From JBAZMA01 sp041649995 (GTDB taxonomy: Bacteria; Omnitrophota; Gorgyraeia; Velamenicoccales; Velamenicoccaceae), in NCBI GenBank assembly GCA_041649995.1, contig JBAZMA010000026.1:1-9800 (forward strand): DNA of 9,800 nt, written 5' to 3'. Shown here piece by piece: positions 7,364 to 9,800 of the stretch. Every line of letters begins with the position of its first letter. Within the stretch, counting starts at the first letter, position 1. The notes below the pieces were generated by a model. It was given only the letters and a program-made list of their open reading frames with translations. It had not been told where the DNA came from and searched no databases. Position numbers and translations under genes: made by a program.

Positions 7364-7819
7364 TCACATGGTCAGAAGTATGATCGTGCCGGCCGCGAAC
7401 GACGCCACGACGGCCGCGAGCAGCAGCGCCGATCGGTGCGTTCTCACCCATCGGATGCTGCGCGCGATGGCCGGCCGGGACCGTGGGTCGAACACGCCCA
7501 CCGATTCCGCGGGCGGCGACGCGGTGCGCAGCGGCAGCAAGAGGCACACGCCATCGACGCCGCGGAGTCTGCTCAGGCGCGCGGTGGCCAGATCGCACCG
7601 ATCGCGGAGCGTCAGCGCGCGCGAGATGGCGGTCGCATCCGCGGCCTGCACCATGTTGGCCACCTTGGCGCGCGCGACGGCGACCGCGATCGCCGCCTGC
7701 TCGATCTGCGCGGTGCCGACCCGGACATCGGGGCGTTCGAGCGCGTCGAGCCTCTCGTGCGCGACGGTCACCGCCGTGCGCGCCGTCTGGTACGCGATGG
7801 CGAACTCTGACGTGTACAT
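7364..7819 (-). CDS. Tail-anchored membrane protein, hypothetical
   Basis: I choose the ATG at 7819, giving 151 residues, because it directly follows the CGGAAAAA tract seen also at the TFIIS start; an in-frame ATG 19 codons upstream would add a hydrophobic stretch but crosses that motif. Residues 5-88 are Ala-rich with regular hydrophobic spacing and look mostly helical, perhaps coiled coil. Residues 90-125 contain a Pro-rich turn. A single hydrophobic segment lies at 131-149 (ALLLAAVVASFAAGTIILL), preceded by basic RWVRTHR and ending two residues before the stop. This is the layout of a tail-anchored protein with the bulk facing the cytosol, or of a small virion-membrane protein. I do not recognise a family. 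It diverges from the 280-residue gene across 80 bp, and a tRNA-like element begins 45 bp after its stop in the same direction. Confidence 0.65.
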   Translation of the reverse strand: MYTSEFAIAYQTARTAVTVAHERLDALERPDVRVGTAQIEQAAIAVAVARAKVANMVQAADATAISRALTLRDRCDLATARLSRLRGVDGVCLLLPLRTASPPAESVGVFDPRSRPAIARSIRWVRTHRSALLLAAVVASFAAGTIILLTM

Positions 7820-7899
7820 TTTTTCCGTTCGGAACGATGGTCGTCTGGCGATAGCGACAATATAAAATACGAGCACGCGAACGAGAAAACTCCGGCGTC
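7820..7899. promoter_or_regulatory. Divergent promoter region with TATA box
   Basis: The 80-bp gap serves two divergent genes. For the plus-strand gene TATAAAATA (7861-7869) ends 30 bp before the ATG at 7900, a plausible TATA-like element. For the minus-strand gene the tract CGGAAAAA runs into the ATG at 7819. A small inverted repeat CGTTC-G-GAACG lies at 7826-7836. The two genes thus appear to use different promoter types. Confidence 0.5.
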
Positions 7900-8742
7900 A
7901 TGTTCACGATCCCATTCATACGCACTCCGGTGCTCGAGCTTGGTGTCAGTTTCGGATCGGTCGACGTGGATGGCGAGCACGCGGGCGCACGGCTGTCCAG
8001 ACGCGGAATCGTGGCACGCATACTATCACATCCCGCGGTGCGTGCGCACCCTCGGTTGGATGGCCCGCGTCTGACGACGGCGTGCATCGCGCAGTTGCTG
8101 CGCACACGCTTCGCGGGGCAGTGCTCTTATTTCGTGCTTCGTGGCGGAACGGTCATTCCCGAGCTCGATCCTCTGCCCGAACTTCCAGTTCCGAGAGTGA
8201 TGCAGGTCTGCCCGGAATCGTTTGTACACTTTTTCCGCGAGTATCCAACGCACCGAGTGCGCCCGGCGTCCGGAATACGCGACATGATCGCGGAAGCGTA
8301 TTGGTCCATCGTCGCGGTGCAAGAATCGTTGCGTCTACGCGCGTTCAACGCCGTGGGATTGTTCGTGCGCTGTGGATATCCAACTCCCGGACCAGTCTCT
8401 CACAGATGGGTGTTCAGGTTGCCGGACGTGGGCCAGCCGACCGGAACGAGCCTCGGCCTTACGTGGCCACAGTTCGGTTACGCGCTGCCGTTCGACGTAT
8501 CCACCCCGGAGACCGCGACGTGCCGCGGCGTCGCGATCCCAGTGCTGACGTCCGCTAATGCCGACCGGGATATTCTCGTGCACCCGTTCGTCTGCACGAT
8601 GCTTCAGCCCGGACCAACGGTGTTGGTGGATGATGTGCTCCACTCCCACTCGATTCGCGGGATGGACGCCATTCGTCGCGACTTCATGTGCCCCATCCCC
8701 GTCGAGCACATCGACGTCGACGGGGTGGTCACCGTATTATGA
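7900..8742 (+). CDS. Hypothetical protein, 280 residues
   Basis: I do not recognise this protein. The ATG at 7900 is the first in frame after the TATA-like sequence at 7861. The sequence has no signal peptide or hydrophobic membrane segment and is rich in Pro, Val, Arg and His, with nine cysteines spread along its length and no CxxC zinc pattern. Short stretches such as VFRLPDVGQPTG and VEHIDVDGVVTVL suggest beta-rich folding, and there is a predicted helix near RDMIAEAYWSIVAVQESLRLRAF. Codon use matches its neighbours but is somewhat less extreme in GC than the AAA+ gene. A structural or host-interaction protein is possible; nothing in the sequence decides this. Its stop overlaps a 14-bp palindrome that sits upstream of the next gene. 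Confidence that it is a true gene rests on its length, the promoter and its place between intergenic AT tracts. Confidence 0.7.
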   Translation: MFTIPFIRTPVLELGVSFGSVDVDGEHAGARLSRRGIVARILSHPAVRAHPRLDGPRLTTACIAQLLRTRFAGQCSYFVLRGGTVIPELDPLPELPVPRVMQVCPESFVHFFREYPTHRVRPASGIRDMIAEAYWSIVAVQESLRLRAFNAVGLFVRCGYPTPGPVSHRWVFRLPDVGQPTGTSLGLTWPQFGYALPFDVSTPETATCRGVAIPVLTSANADRDILVHPFVCTMLQPGPTVLVDDVLHSHSIRGMDAIRRDFMCPIPVEHIDVDGVVTVL

Positions 8743-8750
8743 CGTCATAA
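8737..8750. repeat. 14-bp perfect palindrome containing TGACGTCA
   Basis: TTATGACGTCATAA is a perfect palindrome whose centre is TGACGTCA, the full cAMP-response element bound by CREB/ATF bZIP factors in eukaryotes. It overlaps the stop codon of the 280-residue gene and lies 57 bp before the next ATG. It could be a regulatory site for the downstream gene. Confidence 0.6.
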
Positions 8751-8766
8751 AGATTTGAATATCTTT
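8749..8766 (+). terminator. Small hairpin after the 280-residue gene
   Basis: AAAGAT and ATCTTT form 6-bp arms around a TTGAAT loop, 7 bp after the stop, followed by TTTTCCC. Mimivirus transcripts end at hairpins; this one is short and AT-rich, so the reading is weak. Confidence 0.25.
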
Positions 8767-8807
8767 TCCCAATTATTTTAAAAAAACTTGTCAAAAAATA
8801 AATAAAA
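8767..8807 (+). promoter_or_regulatory. AT-rich promoter before the RarA-C-like gene
   Basis: The 41 bp before the ATG at 8808 are almost all A/T, with ATTATTTTA, an A7 tract, and AAAAAATAAATAAAA running into the ATG. The TAAAAATG junction resembles poxvirus late promoters (TAAATG), in which the promoter overlaps the start codon. This context supports the start at 8808. Confidence 0.5.
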
Positions 8808-9800
8808 ATGGAAGCGAAGCAATGTGCGCGGGCTGCCGCCAAGGTCTCCGACTATCTGAAGTTCCCCGACGATGATCTGGCCAAGTCCTACTACAGGGTG
8901 GGGTTTAACGGCGTCTCGATGGCCGTTGCAAAGTCGGCGCTGCAAAAGTCGATCCGCCGCGGGGAAACGGCCGCTGCGAGGTACTGGGCAGCGGTGTTGC
9001 TGGCGTCGCACAAGGTTGCAAATCTGTACAACCGGCTGCTCGTGATCTCCTGCGAGGACATTGGCCCCGCGGACACTTCCGCGCTCGAGCAGGTCGTCGC
9101 CGCCGCGGAGCGTTACAAAGTCCTCAGGAGCGTGCAGTTTAAGGGGCCCGGAGCGTGGAAGCATCTGCGTAACGTCGTGGCTATCCGCGCCGACGTCGAC
9201 GCCCTCGTCCGTATGCTGTGCGCCGCCCCGAAGAGCAGGGTGTGCGACCACGCCTGCATTGGTCACGTGGGCCCCATTTTCGACGTCCCCGAAGCTCCGC
9301 CCCGTCAAGCGCCGGTGGATGGGTGGATCTCTGGCATGTGTGCAAAGGCCGGGGACCGCGACATCGTCGGGGCGCTCGAGTGCATGGCCTACGCCCTGAA
9401 GTGTCCCCAGGACAAGCGCGGGGCCGTGCTGGAGGAGATCCTGGTGCGTCTGAAGGAACTTGGTGCGGGCGCCGCCGTTCGCGCCGCCAGGATCGTCATG
9501 TCCACGAAGGAGAAGGGCTCGCGGCCGCCGTTCATGCCCATTGTGCATGGGCTGTTCGTCGCCGCTGGCATGGGCGTCGACTGCAACTCCAAGATGGTGC
9601 CCGGTCCCCTGGGCGCGGCCACGGTCTACCGGCGTCTGCTCCACGACCCCACGCCAGAAGTGCCAGACTGGGTTAATGACATGCACGTGCATGGGGTAAA
9701 GGCCGGCGCGGTCCGTGCGTTCGTGGTGTCTGAAAACGCTGCGCTCGACCCCCACGTTGACCCCGAGCAGGCTCCGTTCCTAGAGAGGGAGATGTATGAG
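8808..9800 (+). CDS. RarA/MgsA C-terminal-like protein, 3' end missing
   Basis: The frame is open from the ATG at 8808 to the window edge: 331 residues, incomplete. Residues 41-90 (KSALQKSIRRGETAAARYW ... NRLLVISCEDIGPAD) match the pattern of the helical C-terminal region of RarA/MgsA/WRNIP1 clamp-loader-like ATPases, where K(S)L(R)G...A..YW...RL(V)I..EDIG(L)AD is characteristic. A second, weaker helical unit (about 176-220) may be a repeat of the same fold, and residues 287-313 (DWVNDMH...G...F...E) recall the tail of stand-alone viral versions. The AAA+ ATPase domain that precedes this region in RarA is absent, since the match begins near residue 40. RarA acts at stalled replication forks and tetramerises through this region. 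A role as a replication accessory or clamp-related adaptor is inference. Start choice rests on the AT-rich promoter. Confidence 0.6.
   Translation, partial: MEAKQCARAAAKVSDYLKFPDDDLAKSYYRVGFNGVSMAVAKSALQKSIRRGETAAARYWAAVLLASHKVANLYNRLLVISCEDIGPADTSALEQVVAAAERYKVLRSVQFKGPGAWKHLRNVVAIRADVDALVRMLCAAPKSRVCDHACIGHVGPIFDVPEAPPRQAPVDGWISGMCAKAGDRDIVGALECMAYALKCPQDKRGAVLEEILVRLKELGAGAAVRAARIVMSTKEKGSRPPFMPIVHGLFVAAGMGVDCNSKMVPGPLGAATVYRRLLHDPTPEVPDWVNDMHVHGVKAGAVRAFVVSENAALDPHVDPEQAPFLEREMYE

Noticed and set aside
8778..9755. A 325-codon minus-strand frame opposite the RarA-C-like gene
   Set aside because: It shares codon register with the plus-strand gene, which has a recognisable motif and an AT-rich promoter. 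The antisense product has no motif.

Overview
This window most resembles a piece of a GC-rich genome of a large eukaryotic DNA virus (Nucleocytoviricota, the NCLDVs). The reasons are a TFIIS-type transcription elongation factor, a stand-alone PD-(D/E)XK nuclease of a type common in giant viruses, a large D5/SF3-like AAA+ ATPase, an F-box-like protein, dense intron-poor genes on both strands, and short AT-rich gaps between very GC-rich genes. There are no Shine-Dalgarno sites. A tRNA-like unit carries eukaryotic RNA polymerase III boxes. The family cannot be fixed from this window. The high GC and F-box protein would suit a pandoravirus- or medusavirus-like lineage, but that is a guess.

Layout. 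Positions 40-600 (+) hold an F-box-like protein that may start before the window. It converges on a compact three-gene minus-strand block read 3005->626: TFIIS homologue, PD-(D/E)XK nuclease, and a macro-domain ADP-ribose hydrolase of the TARG1/DarG type. A 257-bp AT-tract-rich divergent intergenic region (3006-3262) separates this block from one very large plus-strand gene (3263-7234) for a 1323-residue AAA+/SF3-like ATPase. The 129-bp convergent gap after it (7235-7363) holds a minus-strand tRNA-like element with A box, B box and a T7 terminator. Next come a minus-strand tail-anchored membrane protein (7364-7819), an 80-bp divergent promoter, an unrecognised 280-residue protein (7900-8742, +), a 65-bp AT-rich gap with a 14-bp palindrome, and the 5' part of a protein like the C-terminal region of RarA/MgsA (8808 to the window end, +).

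How the genes may work together. The ATPase and the RarA-C-like protein suggest DNA replication or fork maintenance. The nuclease suggests recombination or genome processing. TFIIS supports viral transcription. The macro protein would remove ADP-ribose marks, possibly counteracting a host response, and the F-box protein would redirect host ubiquitin ligases. The most unusual item is the Pol III-type tRNA-like element, which also lies in sense orientation just downstream of the membrane-protein gene. A recurrent (C)CGGAAAAAA tract touching start codons looks like a viral promoter element. All functions are read from sequence patterns by eye; no search was run.
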